Origin: Paralvinella palmiformis
Taxonomy: Eukaryota > Annelida > Polychaeta > Terebellida > Alvinellidae
Reading direction: 5' to 3'
Assembly (NCBI GenBank): GCA_025642065.1
Contig: JAODUP010000026.1
Span: 737,001-801,000 of the forward strand
DNA length: 64,000 bases
Program-made: the position numbers and the translations under genes
Part shown: positions 41,473-54,590 of the stretch, piece after piece
Numbering within the stretch: the first letter of the stretch is position 1
Layout of the letters: every line of letters starts with the position of its first letter
The notes under the pieces: model-generated
The model's database searches: none
What the model was told of the DNA's origin: nothing
Seen by the model: only the letters and a program-made list of their open reading frames with translations

Positions 41473-43459
41473 AATTTTAACAAACGAAGCCAAATTTTCC
41501 GTTCTATATTAATTTATGTTATATCTAGACGGGAAAGCTTTCCGGATTTTCTTACGATATGAATATCAATATGTATACACCGCTGACGGTCCTTGACGAG
41601 TTTCCCGAAACGAAAGGAACAAATTTTATTAAAATTCATTTCCAGGCAGAATAAAATTGTATTACCAGTCGACCAATTCGTCAATATTATTAAACCGTAT
41701 TTTCTTCAGAATCACAATTTTATCATATTCATAGTTACACCATACAGTTCCGAGTTCGTGCATAGATCTACTTCTGTTTGTAAATAGTGTTAAGCATCGA
41801 CCTGAAAGAAAACTAGACCGAGGACTCAGCTGGTGGTGTTTGATTGGCCCGCCATGACCAAACAGCTCTATCTGGTAGGACCAAAAAACAACGTTGAAGC
41901 GGCTGCGCTTCGAGTTTTGAACCTATGACTACGGATATTTATTGTGATGTGTGCATTATAATTTGGTGTGTGCAGAGAATTTGTTTTACTCCTGTCCCAT
42001 TATATGCCATGAACTATGTAAAAGTTTGTTTAGAGCTGGAAGCAATTTGAGTTATTCTGTCCATTTGATAACAAATGACTGATTGTAACTATAGATGAAC
42101 CCGTGACACAAGAGATTTTATGCCGCTTATTGCATGAAAGTACTAATTTCTCTATATCTAACATGTTAACGCAAACATAAACATTGTTAATATTCCATGT
42201 ATATTCTTTGTTCTCACCTGGGCAGGCCTATATTTCATGGTCTATATTATTGAGGTGTAGACTTTAAATGAACTTATGATTTTTTTAGTTAATATATGAT
42301 AAACGGACATGATGAATATATGGTGAATTGTGTTATGGTTGCGTTATAATAGCTGTATATATCATTATGTGTATATATCCAAATAAATAAAAATGTATGG
42401 ACTATGATAAACTGACATGATGAAAGTATGTTTGTATGCATTTACCTCATATATACCTAATTGTTTTCAGTAAAAAATTTCCACACATAAAGCTGTGAAA
42501 TAACCTAAACCACGTTCAATTATTTCTGATCAGCTGTCAAGTGATCGCAAATTGTAGGCTATGAATTAATTAAGTTGACTGGGCTGTGAAATCACTTAAT
42601 TATTTATTTACAGTTTCAGAGTTTCGTTTCCTTCGATATTATGTGTGCACAATTAAAGTGTTAATTAATAAAAGAGTATGTGATCATGTAACATATAGTA
42701 CTAGTATTGGCAATTCATTTCAACCATGCGCACACATGTACACGATCACATGTGGACAACTAGAGAACTTTTGTTTATCTGAGAAATACCTCCGGTCGCT
42801 TGAGGCACCACTGGTTCAAAATTCAACATGGCGCGGCAAGAGTAACGCCTCTCTATATTTAAGCTCTCTGATTACACCTAGAGGTCAAATGAGAACGGCT
42901 AGGTATAGAATGTGCAGACTTACAAAGGTTTACTTAAACTATTTAAAAAAAATTGAATATTGCATTAAAATAACTACGAATATTCTAATACTATTTTTGA
43001 CAAATATAAACACCTATTATAGCCATTTTATACTCTCTGCACAGTTTTATATTCTATCTTATACGTATTTAAATGAGAAGATTTAATTTTCCTTAATATA
43101 CTGTGAAGAATGTTACTTCTTTTCCTGATCTAAAGTACTATATATGTGCCTATTAGTGATTTGCTACCCACACTCGTCCTACAACGTCATGCCCACACTT
43201 TCCCCGCGTCCAAACAAAAAAGATGCGGCCATCGGCGGATACCACCGTAGACGGTTAACTTGCCAGCCACGGCGTGAAACCCGCACCCTCACTACCAAAT
43301 AGAAACCAACCCGCAATTCGCCGACAAAACATTTACTCGGGCTCACTAACGGTTTAGTGAATACATTATGACACTACGAGATGGGGAAGGGAAACTGCCT
43401 CAAAAGAGTTTCCTCCGCCGACATATTTATGGATGTGTTTTTGTTTACCACAACATTTC
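41473..43459. other. No convincing gene; one unassigned 166-codon frame
   Basis: AT-rich. The plus-strand open frame 42586-43086 has no recognisable domain and no clear splice context; it is treated as chance. Confidence 0.4.
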
Positions 43460-43463
43460 TTAA

Positions 43464-44160
43464 AGGAACAGTTTACACTCGGATTATATAATTTAAATGT
43501 GTAATATGTTTTTAAAGGTAACTAAAAATCCCAAAAGAATTCACCAACTCTACTTGGTATCATAGATATAAGGAAATAATTTTAATTACCGGATGGCAGC
43601 CTTTACCGCTGGAAGGAAAAAAGTCACGTGTTCTGACATCAGATGGCACGAGGATTATGTGGCCATCTCAATCCCGATAAAGTCAGATCCGAGATGCTCT
43701 GGCTTAGCCATCCTCGTGACCGTACCTGCCCCTCGTGCTCAACCTAACCACTATTACCTGAAGCCGTTGTCGGTTCATTTACATAAATCTGACAGATATC
43801 GGTAGACGATTCTTATTACAAGAGTATAAAATAATCGTCTTATGGAATTTCATTATACATTTTAGCCATTTCAGTAACATATGAAGCTGTTTGAAGCAAC
43901 TATATACTGTAATAATCGTAAACACGCTTTTGTTCCAAAATTACATGTTTGCTGACTTCTGTTTACATTGTTATAACGAGATCAAATAAACAGCTTGTGG
44001 TAATATAAGTGACGTCAGATTTCAAGAACAGTCGGTCTGTCTCTGGTTTCAAAATGGCGGCGCCCACAGGCCATTACTAGTCAATTAACTATAGCACTTT
44101 GAACTGAAGTCCTATTCATATTTTGACATCATTTATTATTTGTATGAGCTGTGATGTTTG
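43464..44160 (-). mobile_element. MITE family M1, reverse copy
   Basis: Begins at a TTAA (43460-43463) with aggaacagtttac. It reads on the opposite strand like the 12.8-kb copy: gtaatatg, gtaactaaaaatccc, and near the end cccacaggccatta and agcactttgaact. The right end fades out without a clear TTAA. No protein is encoded. Confidence 0.55.
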
Positions 44161-44196
44161 TAGATTGTCACCAAGTATATTATTAATAAATCACAG

Positions 44197-44619
44197 ATAC
44201 AATCTTGACCATCTCGTTTATTCTCTAAACTGTTTCCGGTCCGTCACAGTATTTCTTTGGTCTGATCAAGACAACTTATACGGAGACAGCTCCTGGCCCT
44301 ATTTATGTCGACTCAAAGCGCGGGGTGTTCCTTTAGTGCATCACGTTAACTAGAGATGGCGCTGCCTGACACGGAATAGAGAAGACCTCACACGGAAACT
44401 GAAATGTAAATGTATTCTTGGCCAAACTTAACTCCAGTAAGATAGGGACATTTATTAATCTGTTGCTTTAGACCTGCAGTCAGAATTTCTCAGTCTTGGA
44501 GCGGCGTTACTCGTTTCAAATATAAACAAACAACACAACGCTCTGCTCTACAACATTTTCCCGTATACAATCTTGACCATCTCGTTTAATTCTCTAAACT
44601 GTTTCCGGTCCGTCACAGT
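44197..44619 (+). repeat. Direct repeats framing the 317-bp element
   Basis: 44197-44250 and 44565-44619 both begin atacaatcttgaccatctcg and end gtttccggtccgtcacagt, differing by one inserted base. They directly abut the element. Confidence 0.8.
44250..44566 (+). repeat. 317-bp sharp-edged element, copy 1
   Basis: Runs from tatttctttggtctgatcaa to acaacattttcccgtat. It differs from the copy at 46236-46552 at only about 4 of 317 positions and has the same length. It is framed by 54/55-bp direct repeats at 44197-44250 and 44565-44619. No inverted ends, tRNA promoter or reading frame was seen. Class unknown. Confidence 0.8.
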
Positions 44620-45720
44620 TCTAAATACCAACATTAAGTCCTCGATATAATTAATTGCGGACTGTTATGGATTGACAACATTACATGAGCATATTTGTAT
44701 TAGTCCTGAAAATAGTATATGACGGCGAACTGTTCACAGCCCAACGCTCGTTCTGAACTACCACATGCAACATCGTCATATTGTCAGCGGCGTGGATGGC
44801 ACACATTTGAGACGATTTCTAGTTAATTTAGCACATCAACGCTGCCATCTACCGGCCCATATGCGCATTCGTGTGTCTTCGTAGCTTTCCGAAACGCCAG
44901 CTCGAAAACATTATTTTAATAACTCGTCACGGTGAGTGCGTCTTTCCTAACGCGATGTAGTACAGAATGCCAAGAAGAAACACTGCGCAACAAACTGAGC
45001 CAACTTCTTTTTCGCAATATTACCTCAACAAACTGCTCAAATTCAAACTGTTTCCTGAATAAATAGTACGAGTCCAAACCAAAATTGTTTGTGTTCACTT
45101 CGAGTGATTTGTCAATGGGCAAAGTTGGCCAACAAGTTACCGAAGTGTTGAGTTCGACAAATTGCGCACTATATTAAAACACACACCTTCGGTCTCTTAA
45201 TCATTCTACAAGAAAGTGGTCCCGAGAAAGTGGTGTAAGTACAAATACTGCATAAACAGTTCGTGGTCAAATCAGTGTATTATTTTACATTATAATTAAT
45301 AAGATGAGGGGGGGGGGTTAAGGTATACAGGACTGAGAGCGATCATCTCGGACCTCAGAAGACCTGTCCAGAAGCATATTGTATTCCAACATCAATGAGA
45401 TTTTGCTGCTAATGGCCACTCTACCAGTTGGGAATTACAGTTCATGCGCACAATCTTCCAGTGCTATTTAGAAGGCTCTAAACATGGAGCCTGACATCTG
45501 CAGGTCTGATAACGGGCTCAATTCCAGGACCGCACTATCCATAACGTTGACCACGCTGAAGCCATGGGACCCCGCAGGGTCTAGGATCCCGTCAGTTTGT
45601 TTTTCCTGGCGCACAGTTACCTGCGTCCTAGAACTCCAATAGTTAAAGGCACTTGCACCCTGGCCCTTAGCGATGCATGTACCTATGTATTTATCCATAC
45701 ACTTTACTCTCATGAGTATA

Positions 45721-45811
<91 letters not shown>

Positions 45812-45976
45812 CTTGCTGAGAAGGGCATTCTAGCATGCTCTCCTAAATCTACGCACTTTGTGTGTGACTGTGGTGTATGTGTGTGTGTGGGGAGGGGGGT
45901 ATGTTAATTTGTGTTTGCGTGCGTGGGTGCGCGCTCGCACATACACGCGCGCACGCACAAATAAGCACATACAGTC

Positions 45977-46017
<41 letters not shown>

Positions 46018-46235
46018 CAGTCAGTTAACTAGTTAGTCAATTAATCAATCAGTTAATCATTCACACTTCATCATTCCTTTCTCATTCATGCTCGCTCACT
46101 AACTCACTCACGCACTCAAACACGCACTCAGTCTCTTACTTTCACGTTCGCCGTAAGCACCGAATCAGCCAATAAGACACCGTGGAACCCTCAACCCAAC
46201 CCCCCTAACATCCAAACCAACTGAACCATAACAAG
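44620..46235. other. No gene seen; microsatellites
   Basis: Mixed intergenic DNA with the CT/AT array at 45721-45806, GT/GC alternation at 45860-45960 and a GA run at 45981-46014. Confidence 0.45.
45721..45806 (+). repeat. CT then AT microsatellite
   Basis: (CT)n at 45721-45755 followed by (AT)n to 45806. A (GA)n run lies nearby at 45981-46014. Confidence 0.9.
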
Positions 46236-46552
46236 TATTTCTTTGGTCTGATCAAGACAACTTATACGGGGACAGCTCCTGGCCCTATTTATGTCGACTC
46301 AAAGCGCGGGGTGTTCCTTTAGTGCATCGCGTTAACTAGAGATGGCGCTGCCTGACACGGAATAGAGAAGACCTCACTCGGAAACTGAAATGTAAATGTA
46401 TTCTTGGCCAAACTTAACTCCAGTAAGATAGGGACATTTATTAATCTGTTGCTTTAGACCTGCAGTCAGAATTTCTCAGTCTTGGAGCGGCGTTACTCGT
46501 TTCAAATATAAACAAACAACACAACGCTCTGCTCTACACCATTTTCCCGTAT
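46236..46552 (+). repeat. 317-bp sharp-edged element, copy 2
   Basis: About 98.7% identical to copy 1 by eye, with identical borders but unrelated flanks (gaaccataacaag on the left, gatcgaccccatc on the right) and no flanking direct repeats. Confidence 0.8.
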
Positions 46553-46790
46553 GATCGACCCCATCCGGTTTGTACTAAACTAGATTAGTATCTGTGTGAA
46601 TTATCAGAAATAATCCCGAACTGCATGTTTTTATGGCAATAAATTACAACTCATTTGTGTAGAACTAATTCTACATTATCGTATAGAAAAATGGGCACTC
46701 CACATTTTCGGAGAATACTCGCTGAAAAGAAAAGAAGAGAATTGAACATGATTTCTACACGTTCTTACTCGCCAGTATTGATGATGATGT

Positions 46791-46821
<31 letters not shown>

Positions 46822-47639
46822 GATGATGTTATTATTATTATTATTATTATTGTCCAACACATTTGTTATAACGAAATTGGTTTATTGTGTAGAACGTAAG
46901 CAGCATAGTAGTTGGAAGATAAAAAGCAAAAAGGTTTGTTACTAAATGTCCCTTAACTGCTGTCGTAAGCAATGGTTGTCAACAAAACAAGACGCTCCAC
47001 CCCCCGACCACCCAGGGGCCACCGCCGAAAAAAGGGCGTTCGAAAAAGACACCAATGACGACCATCTATGGGTCTGTAATAACAGACCTGACCGTAGTCG
47101 GCTCATGCGACACTCTATTTCTGTACATTCACAGTAACTTAGGCCCGAGATCCGTTTCAGTCGTTCGAGGGGGAAAATCAAGGAAAAACCGCCAACAGTC
47201 CGGAGGGCTTAGGTAAGCGCCATTATCCAGGCCCCGCTATTTGTAAATGTTTAAAGGTCAACAAAGTCAACAACAATAACATCGAATCGTGTGTGCGGAT
47301 CAGCAAAACGAGCAACTTTATTTTCAGTTTTTGGCACTTATTGTTCTCACAAATCGGTGTTTTTTGTTTAAAAACCCGTATAACCATTATTTATTCGCAT
47401 CCTTTTATTTTCGCGAATCGAAATGTCAAAAAAGAAATCGCTAATCCCAGAGGACACGAAGTAAAATATTCCCCTTTTTTTTCTTATTCGGGGAAGATTT
47501 CATCGAACACGCGAAATTAAAATGACGCGAAATGGTCTAAGTCGCGAAAATGTGAACATTAACGGATGCGAACATAAATTAAAGCCTTCGTTGGTGTGAT
47601 TTTCTACACTATTTGGCATAAATACACAGATCTAGAGTG
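46553..47639. other. No gene seen
   Basis: Contains a gat/att triplet tract at 46780-46850. Short open frames around 46946-47137 have no known motif. Confidence 0.45.
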
Positions 47640-47706
47640 ACGATGGTGATGATTTACGTTTTACGGCTACCTTTATGCGTGCACATTATAGGCTAAATGG
47701 GCCGAG
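47640..47706 (-). mobile_element. SINE family A fragment
   Basis: Only the 3' core remains in reverse: ttttacggctacctttatgc, then gtgcacattataggctaaat and gggccgag. Confidence 0.6.
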
Positions 47707-47826
47707 ATCTAGAATGGAATTTTATACTGTGTATACATTAGTTTTAATAGCACTTATTTGTGTATTTGCATGCATAGGCCACACGTACTGCAGTTTCGAA
47801 ATACAAATACAAAGGGCTGAAGAGAT

Positions 47827-47832
47827 TTTATT
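47827..47832 (-). promoter_or_regulatory. Poly(A) signal for the secreted-protein gene
   Basis: AATAAA on the minus strand about 125 nt after the stop codon; nearest good signal. Confidence 0.45.
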
Positions 47833-47956
47833 AATTGATTGAAGTCCACATAACAAATCAGCAGAAAGTCGGTTTTTGCTCTCGAAGTGGCAAATCTTTA
47901 ATTACGATCTAACTGTGTAATCCGTGCGTCGGTCTCGGTTATAAGCGATTCGATTA

Positions 47957-49248
47957 TCAATCGAGTTCTAGCATCCTGTCCCTGGCGTCCTGGCAGTTGT
48001 CGGCGAAGAAGTCGTAATCGATACCACCGGCGCCGACGTAATCGCCAACTTTAGCATACGATACCGAGTGACCACCGACACGAAACCATCTGGAGCTCAT
48101 GCATTCAGCGCAAACCACAACTGTCTGGCTCGACTTTCCAAAGCTGTCGCCCTGCAATGCACAGTAGGAATCAATCAGATGGTATCGTTATGTGCGGAGA
48201 TGTGCGAACATTCTAAGTCAATTGTTGCATCTAACGTAAAATATATGCTTTATCAATTGAATAATAGTGGAAGTCACTGAGCAAATTAAAAAAATAAGTT
48301 AAACTCTGTGAATACTGTTGACAACGAAATTTGTAGCATTTCATCAGCTATAATTGAATTGTGTCTTCCAAGAGATGGAGTGTTGGATGTTGACTGGCAA
48401 ACGATCGACACCAAGTGAGCTTTTACATTTTTTTGTGCGTTGCTTAGTAATAATAACTTTCACGTTCACTGTTTTGCACTATTATTTTGTAATGTTTGCA
48501 CATGAAAACCTTTACACAAGCACATTGTATTATAAAATAGTATGAATATATATATATATAAAGGTAAGTACATTTAAGCGGTAACAACTCAGAGTTATAG
48601 GTTTTATTCTGTTTCTTGATTTCTTTATATTGGTTGAAGATAATTTATGAGAAGCCCCCCCCCCCCCCCGCCAAACGGAAAGGGGCGTACAGAAAAGTTC
48701 CCTCTTTCTAATTTTCCTTCTCCCGGAAGTATTCGACCAACTTCGTTCGCTAGAACTAACAGGCCGGGTGCGCACATTTTTGTCGACGTATTGTTGGCTT
48801 AAATCGAATGTTCAACTATCTCAGAGACACTACGATGTTTTTACTTACTTTGTGTATGAGCCACTTTTCGCCATCTGCTGTTGTTACGACAACACCGGCG
48901 TGGTAAAATGGACCCCACGTTGATTTGAAACTTCCCAATGGACGTTGATAGTTGTCGACCCACACAACTCGCTTGTTGTACAAAGCAGTCAACTCCGACT
49001 GGGTGTTGATGTCGTGCGGGAAGCTGTAAGGATAGAAATATACATCAGACGAGGGTAAGATAGCCTTGATGATGATGATGAGTGTCTCAAAATGTTTCAA
49101 ATAATAGATAATCTTACTTGTCGTCGTCGTGGCTACTGCTACTGCTACTGCTGCTACTGCTTCCAGAAGGCAAACAACCTTCGGTGTACCAGATGTTCAG
49201 TACCAACGTACACACGATGACGATAAGTGGAAGAATCTTCAAAGCCAT
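47957..49248 (-). CDS. Secreted LRAT/NlpC-P60-like small protein (3 exons)
   Basis: Minus-strand exons 49248-49118, 49023-48849 and 48151-47957 have GT-AG borders, phases 2 then 0, and give 166 residues. Residues 1-24 are a signal peptide (MALKILPLIVIVCTLVLNIW, then YTEGC). Next come ten serines and HDDD. The mature domain holds FYHAGVVVTT (His about 87), EKWLIHKGDSFG (second His about 101), a GGH segment and DYDFFADNCQDARDRM (Cys about 155). An H-x-G-V strand with a later N-C helix is the permuted papain-like arrangement of LRAT/NlpC-P60 proteins, so a Cys-His acyltransferase or amidase fold is inferred. Similar small secreted proteins may exist in other invertebrates (memory only). It could also have lost catalysis. 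Function unknown. Confidence 0.8.
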
Positions 49249-49310
49249 CCTCAGATGTGTCGGTATAGCAGTAAGTTAACCGGCTGGACGTGCCTAGGTG
49301 CGTGCGTGGT

Positions 49311-49323
49311 ATATATACACGTG
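49311..49323 (-). promoter_or_regulatory. TATA box and E-box upstream of the secreted-protein gene
   Basis: atatata at 49311-49317, overlapping cacgtg at 49318-49323, lies about 63-70 nt before the ATG at 49248. That spacing suits a TATA promoter with a short 5' UTR. The AT-repeat background makes chance possible. Confidence 0.5.
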
Positions 49324-49611
49324 CCGATGTCCTGTTCTTTATTCGAAATTGTTATCATTTAGCTTTTCCAAGAAAAGGGTGTTTTTTACTAAAGAAAAAA
49401 ATTGTTTATGAACAAACCAGGTTTAGACTTCTCCTCAACGGGAAATCCCCCAAACGAGCGCGAGGAGAAAATCAGCGACAAAATAAACGTACGTAACGAA
49501 AGTAAATGTTTGAACAAACCATCAACTTAGACATTAGTTTTATCAGTTGGTTCGTCGATTGTCACTGAAACTCGATGCTTAAGTCTTCTTCATCTCTGAT
49601 GTGTGTGTGCT

Positions 49612-49639
49612 AGTTTGTGTGTGTGTGTGTATGTATGTA

Positions 49640-49672
<33 letters not shown>

Positions 49673-49695
49673 GTATGTATGTATGTATGTGTGTG

Positions 49696-49753
<58 letters not shown>

Positions 49754-49862
49754 CGTGCGTGCGTGTGCGTGTGTGTGTGCGTGTGGTGTGTGTGTGCGTG
49801 CGCATATGTGGGTAGTGTGTGTGTGTGTGGGTGCGTGTGTGCGTGCGTGTCTGTGTGCGTGT
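49612..49862 (+). repeat. Compound GT/GTAT/AT/GC microsatellite
   Basis: About 250 bp of alternating purine-pyrimidine sequence: GT runs, gtat runs, an AT run at 49698-49735, then GTGC-rich GT. The apparent Cys/Val/Tyr reading frames across it are artefacts. Confidence 0.9.
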
Positions 49863-49940
49863 TATTTAATATATCAATGAATTACTGTTTGCGCCAGCTC
49901 CGCAACCACAAGACCACAGACTCCACCCCCGCAATGAAAA

Positions 49941-50222
49941 GTGAGTGAGTGAGTGAGTGAGTGAGTGAGTGAGTGAGTGAGTGAGTGAGTGAGTGAGTGA
50001 GTGAGTGAGTGAGTCAGTCAGTCAGTCAGTTAGTCAGTCAGTCAGTTAGTCAGTCAGTCAGTCAGTCAGTCAGTGAGTCAGTGAGTGACTCAGTGAGTGA
50101 GTCAGTGAGTGAGTGAGTCAGTCAGTCAGTCAGTCAGTCAGTCAGTCAGTCAGTCAGTCAGTCAGTCAGTCAGTCAGTCAGTCAGTCAGTTAGTCAGTCA
50201 GTCAGTCAGTCATTCAGTCAGT
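49941..50222 (+). repeat. GTNA tetranucleotide array (about 280 bp)
   Basis: A period-4 array whose third base shifts by zone: GTGA throughout at 49941-50014, then mostly GTCA with single GTTA units, mixed GTGA/GTCA near 50070-50120, then long GTCA. Confidence 0.9.
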
Positions 50223-50979
50223 ACTTTGTTTAGCCAAAACATACAAATGTAAGTCGAATTTGAGGCCACACCTTGAAAATTTCCACTGGCGATGTCTGAG
50301 CGCCCCCCCCGCGTAAAATTAGATCCAGGTACGTGTGAAATTCATACTCCTAACGCCCTCTCCACCCCCACCCCCACCCCCACAAAGTCATATGTGCGAG
50401 TACCCGCACTAAGACTCGTTCGTATGCACAATATGGAAAAATTTAATACGAAACACAAGATTCAGATGAACGCCCTTCTCCAACCAGGAAGGCATTTACG
50501 TTGACAGATCGCCTCACACTGATATCTTTTCTCATCACCAATCAGCTGTTTGAAGATATTCATGCCAAAGATGTAATCTATTAACTATCCTCTCCAAACC
50601 TTTGTCCGTGGATGGATATTAGTTATCCGAAAATATAATGAAGGCTGCGTCGCCGTGAAGCGAATTCATTTCACCCAAGAAACGATTTGCCGAATCTTCA
50701 AAAGCTCTATGGCTAGGCTAACAGTGATCTCAGTAACATATTACAATATGCTGAGATTACAGACGCATGTCTTGGTGTTTGCCTCGGACATGCATGGAAC
50801 ATATGAGCTTGTTAATTGTATATCGTTTGATATATGTGTATAGTTCGAAACAAACGTACATACATATACATACATCGATAACTCAACGGATACTGATAAT
50901 GGACTGTTCTCTAGGTTAGCAAGGTATATGTGTGAGGGGGTGGGACCCTGTTTAATCCGTGATTTGAGAATTAACCATA

Positions 50980-51048
50980 TATCTTTACACTTATGATAGC
51001 AATATAGGACACGGTGAATTGAAGTCTCTTTCAAACTGAGAACATGAT
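50980..51048 (-). mobile_element. Short fragment of the same LINE
   Basis: cacttatgatagcaatatag, gacacggtgaattgaagtct and ctttcaaact match 53812-53862 of the neighbouring LINE almost base for base. Confidence 0.65.
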
Positions 51049-51338
51049 GCGCAGCAAATGTATTGTGGAGAGGAGGCCGATCCCACAGATAATCGTTTTC
51101 TAATTGATAGTAACTATATGATAGTGTCTATATCATCTACGGCTTTAGCATCCCGTTGATGCTTTTGGGGGGGGCGCAATCATCTTCCAGTGTTAGTCAA
51201 TTTAAAGTTTGAGGATAATTCTTCTATCCGATATTATCATGATGCAGGCGATTCACGTTGTATGTTATACGGTTATACTTCCGGTATTTGAGGCTGGTGT
51301 TGTTGTCTTGCTTCCTTGATAACAATGTTTACTTTCTA

Positions 51339-52528
<1,190 letters not shown>

Positions 52529-52649
52529 GTGTGTGCGTGTGGTGGTGGTGGTGTGTGTGTGGGTGTGGTGATGGTGGTGTATGTGTGCCCGTGGTGGTGG
52601 TGTGTGTGTGCGTGTGGTGGAGGTGGTGGTGTGTGTGTGTGTGTGTGTT
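52529..52649 (+). repeat. GTG/GT-rich microsatellite
   Basis: Interleaved gtggtggtg and gtgtgtgt blocks; no coding evidence on either strand. Confidence 0.85.
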
Positions 52650-52792
52650 CTAAGGTAAGCGCCAATGCCACCACGAACAAACTACTGCCTCATCTAAAAC
52701 TGAATAATTACAAAAGTATTAATTCACAGAAATTATGGCACAATTTTTAAATCTTACCACATCATCTTCAAATGTTTTCTACTCCATTGTGA

Positions 52793-54590
52793 TAATGAAT
52801 GAATGAATGAATGAATGACTTTATTTTCTGAACTGGAAATTGTATGTGCCCTATAGTGTGCTCCTGTAATGATTCTGACACTTTTGCATTATGATCAATT
52901 TTGATAAATGAACATAACATGCTGCTCCCCTTAATATAATGCCATAAGTTAAGTATGGATATATGAGAGAGCAATAGAGTGTACTTAAGTGTCTTTTTGA
53001 CATGATATGTTTGACTTTATTAATTGCAAAGATCGATATTGATATTTTCTTTTTCATCATATTAATATGTTCATCTTATTTTAATTTATCATCAATATAC
53101 AATCCCAAGAATTTGGCACATTTGGTTATCTGAATGTTACTGTTAGATAGTTGAAGATCTATGTTGGTGTCTTGTTGCTTATGATGGGTGAATAACATGT
53201 AATTTGTTTTAGATATATTAAGTGAAAATTTGTTGGCTCTATCGGTTAGATTTAGTAGTTCATTATTCATCGTTGTATACAAATAAGTTAATTTTTTAGA
53301 AGATAAATAAACTGTTGTATCATCGGCAAATAATATTGACTTAGTTAGGTTTAAACATCTGGGAACGTCATTAGTATACATAATGAAAAGCAATGGTTCA
53401 AGTACAGAACCCTGTGGGACACCACAGTTAATGGTTTCAACATGACAATTACTTTCCATATAATGAATAATTTTTTTCTATTATATAGGTAGCTGGAGAA
53501 CCAGTCTAAAGCCTGTCTTCTTATTCCATAAAAACCGAACATTTTCAATAAAATGCTGTTATCAATCGTATTAAATGTTTCTGATAAATCTAAATATACA
53601 CCTAAAGTTGCTTCGTTTTCGTCTAAAGCTTTACATGGATCAGTAATCAATTTTGTAACAGCGTCTATTGTGCCATGTTTGTGTCTAAAACTAAACTGAT
53701 TATCATAAAGTAAATCATGCAATTATAAAAAAAGAAGTATAATCGTTTGTGTGCTATTTTATTAAGTATGTTTGAGACAGAAGGCAGCAATGAGATTAAC
53801 AAAAAAAATTTACACTTATGAGAGCAATATAGGATACGGTGAATTGAAGTCTCTTTCAAACTAGAAAAGTTTTCTTTGGCTTTGACCTTGTATATTGGTA
53901 TTACTTTTGCAATTTTTAATGAATCTGGGAAGACACCAGTCTGTGAGGATTTATTGATAAGTATACATAGAGGTACTGCAATTTTTTCAATAAAATATTT
54001 TAGGAAATATGTACTTAAGTTATCATGGCCAGTGCTCTCTGTTTTGGCTTTAGAAGTTTCAGAACTTCGTAAATTTCATTCGGGTTTGTGGGTGTCATAA
54101 AAAAACTGTGTGGATCTCTTTATCTGTTGTTATGTAGATGGTAACTGGAATTTTTTTTGGGTTTAGGTATATCATTTGCATATTTTGGTCTTATATTGGT
54201 AAAGTAACTGCAAATGTTAGCAGCTATTTTTTTTGCAATTTGTTGTTTTTTCCCCATTTATTGTGAATGTTTGAGGTATACTTGTTTTGATATTAGTCTT
54301 ACCTATTATGCTAGTTATTTTTTCCATGCATTTTTATATCACTTTTAAATTTATAAAATATTTGATTCTTAACGATATTTTTTAGTTTATTGTAAATATT
54401 TATGTATTTTGTATAGTTTGTGTATGTTTCATCAGTACGTAGCTTTCGTATGCATTTGTGAGAATATACAGTGGTCTTACTTTGGACAGTCGTATCAGCT
54501 GCATGATTAACGGGAAGTGTGTGTGTTTTAGGGTGCATATAAAGAGGCAACAGGCACAGCGCATCAACATATCTAAACATCCTGGAGACC
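52793..54590 (-). mobile_element. LINE (CR1/L2-like group) remnant with reverse transcriptase
   Basis: The minus strand runs 54590 to 52793. A lysine-rich connector comes first (54580-54311: YTKYINIYNKLKNIVKNQIF). RT follows: VFPDSLKIAKVIPIY (about 53930), FRHKHGTIDAVTKL, GVYLDLSETFNTID, ALDWFSSYLYNRKK (53722-53470), CGVPQGSVLEPLLF, and ILFADDTTVYLS with the catalytic FADD (53459-53280). A thumb-like STLYCSLIYPYLTYGIIL ends the coding part. The 3' end is a 4-bp tail repeat (tgaa)n at 52797-52816, usual for CR1/L2-type LINEs. A frameshift at a T-run near 53467 and stops make it inactive; the 5' part is missing. Confidence 0.8.

Noticed and set aside
42586..43086. 166-codon open frame, plus strand
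   Set aside because: No recognisable domain, AT-rich composition, no clear promoter or splice context and low-complexity Tyr/Ile-rich end; likely chance.
45597..45833. Frames across the CT/AT array
   Set aside because: Leu-Ser and Ile-Tyr repeats come from the microsatellite.
44250..46552. LTR pair of a retrotransposon formed by the two 317-bp copies
   Set aside because: No TG...CA ends, no primer-binding site, no gag/pol between them, and flanks do not show a matching target duplication.
46655..46945. Frame with Met/Leu runs
   Set aside because: Runs translate the gat/att triplet repeat.
49601..49948. Long Cys/Val/Tyr-rich frames on both strands
   Set aside because: They only translate the GT/AT microsatellite.
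49941..50222. CRISPR-like repeats
   Set aside because: Period of four bases without spacers, and the DNA is eukaryotic.
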